Assembly: GCA_016928025.1 (NCBI GenBank)
Contig: JAFGLN010000102.1
Location: 1-53,369, forward strand
Direction of reading: 5' to 3'
Length of the DNA stretch: 53,369 nt
Source of the DNA: Deltaproteobacteria bacterium
GTDB taxonomy: Bacteria > Desulfobacterota > Syntrophia > Syntrophales > JAFGHS01
Each line of letters starts with the position of its first letter. Position 1 is the stretch's first letter. The position numbers were made by a program, and so were the translations under genes. Below the pieces are notes generated by a model. That model was not told the origin of the DNA and did no database searches. It worked only from the letters and a program-made list of their open reading frames with translations. Below are positions 9,399-18,237 of this stretch, piece after piece.

Positions 9399-10696
9399 TT
9401 ATCGAACACTCATATATCATCAGAATCCAGGGCGATATCATCACCGTCCCCGCCAAGGGGATCGGCTTCGGGGAACTGGCGGAGGTCAAGAGCCGTCACG
9501 GTATATCGCTGGCCCAGGTCATTCGTCTCAAGGATAATGGCGTTTTTTTGCAGGTTTTTGCCGGGTCCCGCGGCGTATCTACAGGCGATCAGGTGCGCTT
9601 TCTCGGCCACCCCATGCGGGTGGCGTTCGGCGATGCTCTGATGGGACGAATTTTCAACGGCTCCGGAGATCCCATCGACAACGGCCCCAATCTGTCCGGC
9701 CTGCCGCGAATTGAAATCGGCAGACCTTCAGTGAACCCTGTCCGGCGAGTCATCCCCCGGGGCTTTATCGAGACGCGCGTTCCCATGGTCGATGTGTTCA
9801 ATCCCCTGGTGGAAAGCCAGAAACTCCCCATCTTTGCCGCGGCCGGTGAACCCTATAACGATCTTCTGGCCAGGATCGGCATGCATGCCAATGCCGACGT
9901 GGTCATTCTGGGCGGCATCGGCCTCAAGTATGACGAATACCTCAAGTTCCGGTATGCCTTCGAGGATGCCGGTGTGATTTCCCGCTCCATCATGTTCATC
10001 CATACGGCGTCCGATCCGGTGGTGGAACGGCTGTTGGTTCCGGATATGGCCCTGGCCGTGGCCGAACAGTTCGGCGTCAGGGGTAAACGGGTGCTGGTGC
10101 TGTTGACGGACATGACGGCCTTTGCCGATGCCATGAAGGAGATCGCCATCTCCATGGACCAGGTTCCGTCCAATCTGGGCTATCCGGGATCGCTTTATAG
10201 CGACCTGGCGGCGCGGTATGAGAAGGCGGTTGACTTTGAGGGTGCCGGCAGCATTACCGTTCTGGCGGTGACGACCATGCCGGGCGACGATGTGACCCAT
10301 CCGGTTCCCGACAATACGGGTTATATCACGGAAGGGCAGTTTTACCTCCGCAAGGGGGTCATTGAGCCCTTCGGTTCTCTTTCCCGGCTGAAGCAGCTCG
10401 TGATCGGCAAGGTGACGCGCGCCGACCACGGCGTCATCATGAACAGCATGATCCGCCTCTTCGCCAAAAGCCGTGAAGTGGAGCAGAAGCTTGCCATGGG
10501 ATTCGATAAAACGGAGGACGACGATCGCTTCCTCCACTACGGACAGCTCTTCTTTGATCGTTTTATGGACCTGACAGTGGACATCGGCCTGAATGATGCT
10601 TTGGATCTCGGCTGGAAGACCCTTTCGGAATGTTTTCGGCCGGACGAAGTGGGGATCAAACAGGACTTTATAGACAAACACTGGATAAACAACTGA
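9395..10696 (+). CDS. atpB: V-type ATP synthase regulatory subunit B
   Basis: The non-catalytic head subunit alternates with A in the A3B3 ring. The 433-residue product lacks a P-loop lysine signature, as expected: the equivalent position reads [18 protein letters not shown] (about 148-165). It keeps B-subunit blocks [12 protein letters not shown] near 84-95, [19 protein letters not shown] near 230-248 and [15 protein letters not shown] near 259-273. Start ATG overlaps the atpA stop. It is followed by atpD after 19 bases. Confidence 0.96.
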   Translation: MIIEHSYIIRIQGDIITVPAKGIGFGELAEVKSRHGISLAQVIRLKDNGVFLQVFAGSRGVSTGDQVRFLGHPMRVAFGDALMGRIFNGSGDPIDNGPNLSGLPRIEIGRPSVNPVRRVIPRGFIETRVPMVDVFNPLVESQKLPIFAAAGEPYNDLLARIGMHANADVVILGGIGLKYDEYLKFRYAFEDAGVISRSIMFIHTASDPVVERLLVPDMALAVAEQFGVRGKRVLVLLTDMTAFADAMKEIAISMDQVPSNLGYPGSLYSDLAARYEKAVDFEGAGSITVLAVTTMPGDDVTHPVPDNTGYITEGQFYLRKGVIEPFGSLSRLKQLVIGKVTRADHGVIMNSMIRLFAKSREVEQKLAMGFDKTEDDDRFLHYGQLFFDRFMDLTVDIGLNDALDLGWKTLSECFRPDEVGIKQDFIDKHWINN

Positions 10697-10715
10697 CCGG
10701 GAGCGGCCTGAAGCG

Positions 10716-11318
10716 ATGGCGGAACGGATCAAACTCAATAAAGTATCCCTGCGGGAACAAAAACAAAAGCTGGCGATGTACCAGCGGTTTCTTCCCGCTC
10801 TGGAGGCGCGGAAACAGCAATTTCTCATGCAGCTGGCCGTTGTTCGGAAGAATATCCGTCAACGGGAGGAAGACCTGGAGACACTCATCGAAGAGATTGC
10901 TCTGTGGTCCCCTTTGATTCGGGATATGGAGGGCCTGCTCAGCAGTTTTATCGAAATACGGGAAGTCCGGGTTACTATGCACAATGTGGCCGGCTTGAGA
11001 ATCCCCCTGTTTGAAGAGGTCATTTTTCAAGACCTTTCCTACAGCATCTTTGCGACGGCTTACAGCTTTGAAACCGTTCTGGCGCGTTTGCGCAAGGCCA
11101 TAGGCTTTCGTGAGGAAGTGAGGATCCTGTATGAGCAGGAGCGGATTTTATCCGAAGGGTTCCGTAAGACAAGCCAGCGGATCAACCTCTATGAGCAGCG
11201 ACTGATTCCCGAGTGTCGGGAGGCCCTGCGGAAAATCAGCGTTTATCTCCAGGACCAGCAGGCGGCCGCCGTGGGTGTGGCCAAGGTTGCCAAACGCCTT
11301 CTGGAGGCGAGTTTATAA
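10716..11318 (+). CDS. atpD: V-type ATP synthase subunit D (rotor shaft)
   Basis: Subunit D forms the long antiparallel coiled-coil shaft that rotates inside the A3B3 head. The 200-residue product is almost wholly helical: the N-terminal helix (KLNKVSLREQKQKLAMYQRF, residues 6-25) and the C-terminal helix (about 130-195, including RKTSQRINLYEQRLIPE) flank a central hairpin. Length and the conserved N-terminal pattern match the family. It lies between atpB and atpI as in other DUF2764-type V-ATPase operons. No separate subunit F gene is visible nearby. Confidence 0.92.
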   Translation: MAERIKLNKVSLREQKQKLAMYQRFLPALEARKQQFLMQLAVVRKNIRQREEDLETLIEEIALWSPLIRDMEGLLSSFIEIREVRVTMHNVAGLRIPLFEEVIFQDLSYSIFATAYSFETVLARLRKAIGFREEVRILYEQERILSEGFRKTSQRINLYEQRLIPECREALRKISVYLQDQQAAAVGVAKVAKRLLEASL

Positions 11319-11378
11319 CGATTGACAACAATAAGACCCGGGTTCTCAGAGCCGGGGTTGACGGAGGCCTTTTAATAA

Positions 11379-13202
11379 GTGGCGATTGCAAAAATGAACC
11401 GGCTGTTTATTGTCGGTCCAGCCATTCATAAAGAAGAAGCGATGCATCTTCTCCAGCAGAGCGGGTTAGTTCATCCGGAACCGGTCGTTCCTCTGGCCGG
11501 GGACAGTGAGAGGAAGGCCTCAGCCGCCCTTCTTCGTCTGAGACGGGTCACCCAGCTTGAAGAGGCCATCAGCCAATATAACGGCCGTAAGACGCAAAGT
11601 GCCGTCGATTGTCCGGACGAGTCCCTGACGGCCTTTGCCGAAGATACCCTGGCCGACCTTCAGGAGTTGAAGAATCGCAGGCAGGTGCTGGAGCGTCTGG
11701 TCGAAGATCTGGCGCCGTGGGGAGCTTTCGATCCCCAGGCCCTGCGACTCCTTGAAGAGAACAGGGTCTTTGTTCGGCGCTGGCGTATCGACCGGAAAAA
11801 GAAAGCCGGTTTAAGAATACCGGACGATGTCTTGGTCGAAATCATTTCGGAAAAGCCGGACCTGTTGTTTTATACCGTCTCCCTGAAAGGGGTGACCGAC
11901 ATTCCCGGCGCCGCGCTTTTGCCTCTGCCGGAGATGTCTCTGAGCGCCGTCCAAAAGGAACTTGAAGAGCTGGAGGTCGAAGAGGAAAATCTGGCTGATC
12001 GTCTTGCCGGTGTGGCGCTTCGAAGTGATGTCCTGAAAAGGCAGGTAGCTGCTGCGCTCAACGAGGCCCGTTATTTGGAGCAGATGGGAACCCTCTATGC
12101 CGAAGAATATCTCTTCGGCCTTCAGGGCTGGATTCCGGTGGACGAAACGGCTGATTTTCTGTCGCGCATCGATGAAAGCAGCATTCCGTTGCAGGTGGAA
12201 ATCAGGGAGCCTCTGGCCGATGAGACGCCTCCGGTCCTTCTGAAAAACAACTGGTTCATCCGGCGCATCGAGCCCCTGTTGAAGCTTTATGGCAATCCAA
12301 AGTACCACGATCTCGACCCGTCATACTTCTTCGCGCCCTTTATGATTTTGTTTTTCGGGATCTGTTTGTCCGACGCCGGCTACGGGGTTATTTTTTATAT
12401 TATATCCCATCTGATCGGACGAAAATGGGGGGGGAAAGTCGAGGGTTTGCCCTTGGTGATCAAGCTCTGTAAGGCCTTTGCCGTGTCCACGGTGATCATG
12501 GGTCTCATCACCGGTTCCATCTTTGGATACAGCTTTGAGAACCGGAACTGGATTCTCCTGGATGTCGATGTCGCTGCCGGCAATCCGATGCTTTATTTCT
12601 ATATGTCTCTCGGCCTGGGCGCGATCCATTTGAGTATTTCATATATATTGGGCATGCTTCAGGAAGTTCGGTATCCGTATTTTAAAATACAGAAAATCGG
12701 CATGCTTTTCGTTCTCTGGGGCGGTGTGCTGGCGATTGCCCGGAGCATCTGGTTTTCCGCTCCCGAGGCGGCTTTGAACATGCCTTTCTACTATGGTAGT
12801 TTCGGTCTCCTCGGCGTGGGTCTCCTGTTGACCCTGTTTTTCGCGACCAACAATCCCAACTGGTTCGCCAGGCTGGGCCTGGGGCTTTGGAATGTTTACG
12901 GACTGACGGGTCTGATCGGCGATGTTCTCTCTTATGCCCGTCTGTTTGGTCTGGGTATCGCCACATCCGCCATTGCGTCGGTCATGAACCGGCTGGCGCA
13001 GATGGTTCTGGATGCCACAGGGCCGGTTATCGGCATTCCGCTCGCGGTGGCTGTGATCATCCTGGGACACACGTTCAATCTGGCGCTTTCAATCCTGGGA
13101 AGCACCATTCATTCCGCCCGGCTCCATTTTGTGGAGGCCTTTAAAAGCTTCTTCAACGGCGGCGGGGTCGAATACAAACCATTCAAAATCGAAAGGGGTT
13201 AA
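11379..13202 (+). CDS. atpI: V-type ATP synthase subunit I (membrane stator)
   Basis: Subunit I (the a/Stv1-Vph1-like subunit) makes the ion half-channels and anchors the peripheral stalk. The 607-residue product has a cytosolic N-terminal half rich in charged helices (to about residue 300), followed by a membrane half with about seven or eight transmembrane segments. These include YFFAPFMILFFGICLSDAGY (about 322-341) and the conserved GDVLSYARLFGLGIA near 514-528, where the arginine faces the rotor. Start is taken as GTG 11379 because GGAGG lies 11 bases upstream; the ATG at 11394 has no such site. The K subunit follows after 3 bases. Confidence 0.95.
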   Translation: MAIAKMNRLFIVGPAIHKEEAMHLLQQSGLVHPEPVVPLAGDSERKASAALLRLRRVTQLEEAISQYNGRKTQSAVDCPDESLTAFAEDTLADLQELKNRRQVLERLVEDLAPWGAFDPQALRLLEENRVFVRRWRIDRKKKAGLRIPDDVLVEIISEKPDLLFYTVSLKGVTDIPGAALLPLPEMSLSAVQKELEELEVEEENLADRLAGVALRSDVLKRQVAAALNEARYLEQMGTLYAEEYLFGLQGWIPVDETADFLSRIDESSIPLQVEIREPLADETPPVLLKNNWFIRRIEPLLKLYGNPKYHDLDPSYFFAPFMILFFGICLSDAGYGVIFYIISHLIGRKWGGKVEGLPLVIKLCKAFAVSTVIMGLITGSIFGYSFENRNWILLDVDVAAGNPMLYFYMSLGLGAIHLSISYILGMLQEVRYPYFKIQKIGMLFVLWGGVLAIARSIWFSAPEAALNMPFYYGSFGLLGVGLLLTLFFATNNPNWFARLGLGLWNVYGLTGLIGDVLSYARLFGLGIATSAIASVMNRLAQMVLDATGPVIGIPLAVAVIILGHTFNLALSILGSTIHSARLHFVEAFKSFFNGGGVEYKPFKIERG

Positions 13203-13205
13203 TTC

Positions 13206-13721
13206 ATGATGAGGACAAAGGGAAAATGGGTTATGGGAGCCTTTGCGGCATTTCTTGTAATGGGACTCGTCTCCCCGGCTTTTGCCCAAATGGCGGCAAC
13301 GACGGCCGACTGGGGGCCGCTGATCGCGAAAATATCCGTCGGGCTGGGAATGTCTTTTGGTTTGGCCGGCTCCGCGGTCGGCCTGTCCATCGCGTTTCAG
13401 GCCCTGCTGGGCGGCGGGTCGGAAAATTTCTTCAAGAATATCGCTGTGGCCATGATGCCGTCTTCCCAGGGAATCTATGCGATCGTGGTTTTCTTTTCGA
13501 ACATGGAAGCCTTTGATTCCGATCCCTACACCGTGGCCGGCAGAGGGGCCACAGCGGGTTTGGCGTTTTTCTTCAGTGCCTGGTTCCAGGGGACGGTCTG
13601 TGCCGCTGGTATCCGAAGCATCCTGGAAGGAAGAAATACGATTGCCAACGCCCTGGTTTCCGCCGCCATGCCGGAAACATACGCCGTCTTTGCGCTGGTC
13701 ATGACCTTCATCATGAAATAG
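13206..13721 (+). CDS. atpK: V-type ATP synthase subunit K (rotor proteolipid)
   Basis: This proteolipid forms the rotor ring that carries ions. The 171-residue product has a leader-like N-terminus ending SPAFAQ (cleavage likely near residue 27), then two hairpins giving four transmembrane helices. The first hairpin has PSSQGIYAIV (85-94) and the second MPETYAVFALV (155-165), so only the second carries the carboxylate, Glu157. Ser87, Gln88, Tyr91, Gln128 and Glu157 align in order and spacing with the sodium ligands Thr64, Gln65, Tyr68, Gln110 and Glu139 of the Enterococcus hirae NtpK ring (recalled from memory). Sodium coupling is therefore plausible. It is the last gene of the operon. Confidence 0.93.
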   Translation: MMRTKGKWVMGAFAAFLVMGLVSPAFAQMAATTADWGPLIAKISVGLGMSFGLAGSAVGLSIAFQALLGGGSENFFKNIAVAMMPSSQGIYAIVVFFSNMEAFDSDPYTVAGRGATAGLAFFFSAWFQGTVCAAGIRSILEGRNTIANALVSAAMPETYAVFALVMTFIMK

Positions 13722-13810
13722 ATTGCAGACATCCGGCGTTTTATTCCTTCGGGTACGTCCGATCGGTGAGAGCCGTTAGGGCCGTTTTTGAGGATCATCA
13801 ACGTTGTTGC

Positions 13811-13846
13811 GAGAGGCAGAACGAAAGTTTTCTGCCTCTCTTTTTT
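13811..13846 (+). terminator. Intrinsic terminator after the V-ATPase operon
   Basis: GAGAGGCAGA pairs with TCTGCCTCTC around a short loop and is followed by six T residues. It lies 90 bases after the atpK stop and closes the operon. Confidence 0.9.
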
Positions 13847-13950
13847 AGTTTTTCACAGACTCTTAATTTCTTTCAATTTTTTCTTGTCATATAATCCCCT
13901 ACCGGTTTTTTCCCAACAATCAGCAAAATGGTGGGCTTTCAATTCTATGT

Positions 13951-13979
13951 TTGACTAACTCGTTCAATTCTATTATGGT
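13951..13979 (+). promoter_or_regulatory. Candidate promoter of the acetate-transporter gene
   Basis: TTGACT (13951-13956) and TATGGT (13974-13979) are separated by 17 bases and lie just after the V-ATPase terminator, 31 bases before the start codon at 14011. Only hexamer resemblance supports it. Confidence 0.35.
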
Positions 13980-14010
13980 TTGTCAAATTTTAAGAAAAGA
14001 GGATTTTTTT

Positions 14011-14574
14011 ATGTCGGATAATCTTGCTAATCCAGCACCACTGGGACTGATGGGTTTCGGCATGACGACGATTCTTTTAAACCTGCACAATGCCGGATTG
14101 TTTGAAATCAGCGCCGTGATTATGGCCATGGGTATTTTCTACGGCGGCTTTGCCCAGGTGATTGCAGGCTGTATGGAATTCAAAAAGGGCAACACTTTCG
14201 GTACCACCGCGTTTACGTCATACGGTTTGTTCTGGTTGACCCTGGTATTCCTGATTTATTTCAATGGTAAATTTGGAATGCCCGTGAACAGCCTGGGCTT
14301 TTTAGCGTGGTATCTCTTTATGTGGGGTCTGTTCACCTTCTTTATGTGGATCGGTACCTGGAAGCTGAATCGGGGACTTCAAGTTGTTTTCCTGACACTG
14401 ACCATCCTCTTTTGGATGCTCGCGGCACGTGACGCGTTCGGCTGGACGGGAACCTGGGCGGTCATAACCGGCTATGAGGGAATCTTCTGCGGCGCGTCGG
14501 CCATCTATTGCGCCATGGCGCAGGTCCTCAATGAAAATTTCGGGAAAGTCATTCTGCCTTTGGGCGCGAAATAG
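14011..14574 (+). CDS. satP: Acetate/succinate transporter, GPR1/FUN34/YaaH (SatP) family
   Basis: The family transports acetate and other small monocarboxylates across the inner membrane as hexameric channels. The 187-residue product has the family signature [18 protein letters not shown] near its N-terminus (7-24) and six predicted transmembrane helices. The ATG at 14011 is chosen because it follows AAGAAAAGAGGA; the longer reading from 13951 would start inside the probable promoter. The gene stands alone between two terminators, so it is monocistronic. In a syntroph, acetate export is a natural role, but direction cannot be read from sequence. Confidence 0.93.
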   Translation: MSDNLANPAPLGLMGFGMTTILLNLHNAGLFEISAVIMAMGIFYGGFAQVIAGCMEFKKGNTFGTTAFTSYGLFWLTLVFLIYFNGKFGMPVNSLGFLAWYLFMWGLFTFFMWIGTWKLNRGLQVVFLTLTILFWMLAARDAFGWTGTWAVITGYEGIFCGASAIYCAMAQVLNENFGKVILPLGAK

Positions 14575-14593
14575 TTTAATTTTATTTCATGAC

Positions 14594-14635
14594 AAAAAAG
14601 GGTTATGGAGAGCAGGACGGCCATAACCCTTTTTT
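14594..14635 (+). terminator. Intrinsic terminator after satP
   Basis: GGGTTATGG pairs with CCATAACCC around a 12-base loop and is followed by a T-tract, with a matching A-tract upstream, so it could act in both directions. It lies 20 bases after the satP stop. Confidence 0.9.
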
Positions 14636-14861
14636 ATATGACCTTTGTCCTTATAAAAGATCGAGCACCGTAGTCCAGATAATTTATGATCAGTCGGTAA
14701 GGGTCCCGAATAATGGTCTTGACAACCCCGGAAACCTTCACCTATACTTCGTCCACTTTTTGTCAGATCGTGTTGAAATTTTTTTTATCATTCCGATCCG
14801 GTGTAACGCATCGGAATGAGATGATTTATGATCTTGAGATTTGGGGAAGCGGAGGTGGATG

Positions 14862-15878
14862 ATGATCCGACGGCTGTTGATGGCAGGAATTCTGTTGGCC
14901 TGCCTCTTGGGGATGCAAGGTTACAAGGTCGCAGCCGAAGAGGTCGCAAGTCTCGGTGGCTGTGCCGGCATTGACGACGATGCCGCGAGGTTGCGCTGCT
15001 ACGACAAAATGGCCGGCCGCCTGTCAAAAGCTCTGGAGGTGACCCCGGCGCTGCAACAGCCGGTCGAAACAAAGAGCCCGGAGTCGAGTTACCTGACCCG
15101 AACCTGGCAGCTCGACGATGAGAGTCGCCGAAAACGCTTTGCCGTCATGCCCCACCGGCAAAACTATATCCTGCCGTATACATACAATTTTCATCAGGAA
15201 AAGGAAACCTACGCAGCAGCCAATCCGGGCGTAGAGGTCAAGGATGAAGAAGTCAAGTACCAGATCAGCCTCAAGGTCAAGATCTGGGAGGATATCTTTA
15301 AAACGAAAACGGACCTCTGGTTCGGCTACACCCAGATATCTCTGTGGCAGCTTTTCAATACGGAAGACTCCTCGCCCTTCAGGGAAACGAATTACGAACC
15401 GGAAGTCCTGTTAACGTACCCGATTGACAATGATATTTTAGGTCTCATGCGGAGCCGGTTTATACAGGTCGGATTCAATCACCAGTCCAACGGACGCAGC
15501 GAACCTCTGTCGCGAAGCTGGAATCGTGTCGTGGCCAATGTCGGTTTTGATCGCGATGTTTTCAGCATGGTCGTGAAGACCTGGTACCGCATCCCCGAGA
15601 GTGGCGAAAAAGATGACAATCATGATATCTCGTCGTACCTGGGGTATGGGGAGTTGTGGTTGACGACCATGTGGAAAAATTTCCATGTTGGGCTTATGTA
15701 TCGAAATAACCTGCGTTTCTCCGATAACCGCAGCACGGCGCAGCTCGAGTTGAGCTTCCCGATGACCGAACACATCAACGGATATATCCAGTACTTTAAT
15801 GGATACGGCGAAAGTCTGGTTGACTACAACCACTATACAAACCGTATCGGTGTGGGCGTTATGGTCAAGGACTGGTAG
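14862..15878 (+). CDS. pldA: Outer-membrane phospholipase A
   Basis: OMPLA is a calcium-dependent beta-barrel phospholipase that removes mislocalised phospholipids from the outer leaflet. The 338-residue product has a signal peptide (about 1-26, ending KVAAEE) and an N-terminal extension with two cysteines. The barrel follows, with FNHQSNGRSEPLSRSWNRV at about 205-223. His207, Ser209 and Asn221 match the spacing of the E. coli triad His142, Ser144 and Asn156 exactly (recalled numbering). The ATG at 14862 has GGAGG seven to eleven bases upstream, which favours it over the TTG at 14841. The last strand ends with an aromatic-proximal residue (KDW), close to the normal barrel terminus. Confidence 0.92.
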   Translation: MIRRLLMAGILLACLLGMQGYKVAAEEVASLGGCAGIDDDAARLRCYDKMAGRLSKALEVTPALQQPVETKSPESSYLTRTWQLDDESRRKRFAVMPHRQNYILPYTYNFHQEKETYAAANPGVEVKDEEVKYQISLKVKIWEDIFKTKTDLWFGYTQISLWQLFNTEDSSPFRETNYEPEVLLTYPIDNDILGLMRSRFIQVGFNHQSNGRSEPLSRSWNRVVANVGFDRDVFSMVVKTWYRIPESGEKDDNHDISSYLGYGELWLTTMWKNFHVGLMYRNNLRFSDNRSTAQLELSFPMTEHINGYIQYFNGYGESLVDYNHYTNRIGVGVMVKDW

Positions 15879-15930
15879 GCCTGAGACGGTGTTATCCTTT
15901 TGTCCGAGCCGGCAAGCCCGCATGATACGC

Positions 15931-16569
15931 TCACGCGGATTTTTTCTTTTCCATGCTTTCGATGATAACCTCTGCGGCGATCCTTGCCCCTGCGCCCGGG
16001 GCCAGGGGACACTTCACACGGGCATTGGCCTGATTGAATTTTTCGTAATTTTCCTGGCCGGCCATCGGATCGAAATACTGTCCCAGAATGAATTCCTGTA
16101 CCTGGGGACATAATAGACTGCCGAAAGCCTGCTCAAAGCGCCGGGTGTATTTTCTGGCCGCTATATTGGCGCTCGTATCCTGGAAATCCGCGATATCCTT
16201 ATTTGAGAAGAAGAGGCCCAGGGCGATCAGTCCCCCCGTAACGGGACCGCAGATGCCCCCGGTCATGCCGATTCCCGGGAAGGGAGACAGAGCTCTGATC
16301 ATCTCCATATTCCCCAACCCGAAGGTCTCCATCAGGGCCAGTGCGGACCCTTTGGCGCAATTCCGGGTCAGATAGCAATACTCTTCAGCCCTTTGCTGTA
16401 TGAAATCAAGGATTTCCTGCTTCCGGCCGATGATTTCTTCCATACTTTGCGTGTTCTTCGGAATGCCCTGAGCCACAAGTTTTTTAAACCGGGCTTCAAT
16501 TTCGGGCAAATTCCAATCGCGGACTTCCAATTCAGAAAGGCGTGTTCTCAAAACTTCCGATGTCATCAT
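15931..16569 (-). CDS. C_GCAxxG_C_C family redox protein
   Basis: The 212-residue product resembles the cysteine-rich C_GCAxxG_C_C proteins common in sulfate reducers and syntrophs. It shows a helical N-terminal extension (residues 1-60), then EEYCYLTRNCAKGSALAL (about 62-79), GGICGPVTGGLIALGLFF (about 104-121) and a final CPQVQEFIL cysteine near 154. These cysteines are thought to bind a cluster or act in redox, but no function is firmly established. The N-terminal extension is longer than in minimal family members. It is convergent with pldA, with 52 bases between stops. Confidence 0.75.
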   Translation of the reverse strand: MMTSEVLRTRLSELEVRDWNLPEIEARFKKLVAQGIPKNTQSMEEIIGRKQEILDFIQQRAEEYCYLTRNCAKGSALALMETFGLGNMEMIRALSPFPGIGMTGGICGPVTGGLIALGLFFSNKDIADFQDTSANIAARKYTRRFEQAFGSLLCPQVQEFILGQYFDPMAGQENYEKFNQANARVKCPLAPGAGARIAAEVIIESMEKKKSA

Positions 16570-17098
16570 GGGAGTACCTCCATTTATATTTTGTGACTTT
16601 GGAATTTATTGACAGCTATCATGGGGAATGGCAAGGAAAAATAACTCCGCGTCGTTCTTCCCGGCAGCTTTTTATCGGGAATTAAACAGAAAAACACTAC
16701 TGATTGTGGTGGTTTCAAAAAAATACACCATATATTGATTTTTTTCTTGCTTTATTATTTTTTTATTGATAAAAGGACAATCATTCAGATGCCGGATTGA
16801 GGAATATATCTCAGCAACGAAAAAGAGCGTTTAGTCAAAGCAGTAAAGTTGATCAGTATTGAAGGGGGACCGCTGCTATCTGTAGAATGGTGGACGCTTC
16901 ATCTGGGAGGATACGGGGTATAGCTAATCGCATTTCAAACGCCATACGCAGCGGTTGAAAAGGTTAACTAATTTATAAACCATGAGAAAGGCGGGTCATT
17001 ATGACCCGCCTTTGTTCTTTATGAAACCTTGACCCTGAGGCGCCTGTTATGGCAAAATTCCAACAGGAAAAACACCCCAGCGAGGTTGGTATTGGAAA
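16570..17098. other. Long intergenic region with a possible orphan transcript
   Basis: No convincing protein gene is seen in 529 bases. The left part is AT-rich and must hold the minus-strand promoter of the redox gene. In the right part ACCGCTGC (16869-16876) is the exact reverse complement of GCAGCGGT (16948-16955), bracketing about 70 bases that include a small hairpin ATACGGGGTAT. A strong terminator hairpin follows at 16988-17014. This arrangement suggests a small RNA of roughly 150-250 bases or a leader for the GalT-like gene. I could not match it to a known RNA family. Confidence 0.4.
16988..17014 (+). terminator. Terminator-like hairpin upstream of the GalT-like gene
   Basis: AAAGGCGGGTCAT pairs with ATGACCCGCCTTT, a 13-base stem with a single-base loop, followed by a short T-rich stretch. 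No protein gene precedes it on the plus strand. Confidence 0.75.
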
Positions 17099-18142
17099 AT
17101 GATCGACTCATTCTATAAAAAAGAACATCTCACAGGAAAGTACCTGGATCCGTTCAATGGATTCAAGGAAAAGGAAATGCCCTTTGAAATCAGGCATGAC
17201 GACATCACGGGCGTGACCTGCCGCATCCTTCCCGGACGCTACCGGATACCCGTTAAACCGGATATCCAAGCCTATCTGGAAAAATCGACGACGTCCAACT
17301 GCCCTTTTTGTCCCGGTCTTTTCGAGAAAGGCACCCCCCGATTTACGCCCAATATCTCACCGGCAGGGAAGTTTCAAAGAGGGAAAGCCTTTCTGTTTCC
17401 CAATGCCTTTCCCCATGATCGATTCAACTGTGTGGCCATATTCTCGGATGAGCATTTTATTGGCCTCAATGAATTGACGCCGGAAGCCATGCAGGACGGC
17501 TTTGGCGTCTGCTGCGATTATTTTAAAAGAATTAAAGAAGTCCATCCTGCCGTGCGTTTTTGTTCGATCAATTGGAATTATATGCCTCCGGCGGGCGGCG
17601 CCTTGATCCATCCGCACATACAGACGATCGTCGGGGAGAATCCGACCAGCTATGTTGCGAGAATTACAGCAAAAGCCCGGAGTTACCAAGAAGCCGTCGG
17701 AAGCAATCTTTGGCGGGATTTGATCGCTTATGAAAAGGAAACCGATGAGCGCTTCATTGCTTCGACGGGGGCGATCGCGTGGATGGCAAGCTTCGCTCCC
17801 CAGGGGCTGGCCGGGGAAATCCGGTTTATTTTCCATGGGAAAAGATCTTTTTTTGATTTGACCGATAACGATATGATTGATTTGCTTGCCGGTTTGTCGC
17901 GCATATTCGGTTATCTGGACGGGAAGAATTTCATCAGTTTCAATTTGGGCCTTTTCGCCGGCCTGGCGGAAAACGACGACTTATGGGTCCAGGGCCGGGT
18001 CTTACCGAGAATTTCCCTCCTTCCTTTAGGCACCAGTGATGTCAACTATTTTGAAAAGCTTCACGACGAAATCATTTGCCCTTATGTGCCTGAAGTCATA
18101 GGCGGGGAATTGAAGGACCTGTTTCAGACCCGCAAGGAATAA
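17099..18142 (+). CDS. Galactose-1-phosphate uridylyltransferase-like protein (HIT superfamily)
   Basis: The 347-residue product has a GalT-like fold: a zinc-type CPFC at 68-71 and the active-site region GGALIHPHIQ (166-175), where His171 and His173 stand for the HPHxQ signature (HPHGQ in classical GalT). Members transfer nucleotidyl groups between sugar phosphates. The glycine to isoleucine change at the catalytic motif and divergence elsewhere make the true substrate uncertain; it could be a nucleotidyl or ADP-forming relative. The ATG at 17099 has a weak GAGG-like site; an alternative ATG at 17177 follows AAGGAAAAGGAA and would remove 26 residues. It is convergent with the sensor kinase. 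Confidence 0.75.
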   Translation: MIDSFYKKEHLTGKYLDPFNGFKEKEMPFEIRHDDITGVTCRILPGRYRIPVKPDIQAYLEKSTTSNCPFCPGLFEKGTPRFTPNISPAGKFQRGKAFLFPNAFPHDRFNCVAIFSDEHFIGLNELTPEAMQDGFGVCCDYFKRIKEVHPAVRFCSINWNYMPPAGGALIHPHIQTIVGENPTSYVARITAKARSYQEAVGSNLWRDLIAYEKETDERFIASTGAIAWMASFAPQGLAGEIRFIFHGKRSFFDLTDNDMIDLLAGLSRIFGYLDGKNFISFNLGLFAGLAENDDLWVQGRVLPRISLLPLGTSDVNYFEKLHDEIICPYVPEVIGGELKDLFQTRKE

Positions 18143-18237
18143 AACGAGCGGCCAACGCCGTGGCACATTCAGCTCCGTTGCGCCGCCGGTTGTCATGCGG
18201 GCGGCAGCCGGCAAACATTTTTGATGCCCTGCGGGCT

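Noticed and set aside
9728..10828. Long minus-strand frame (366 codons) opposite atpB
   Set aside because: A shadow frame of a GC-rich gene; its histidine- and arginine-rich product has no recognisable domains.
11319..11378. A subunit F gene between atpD and atpI
   Set aside because: The gap is only 60 bases and has no reading frame of suitable size.
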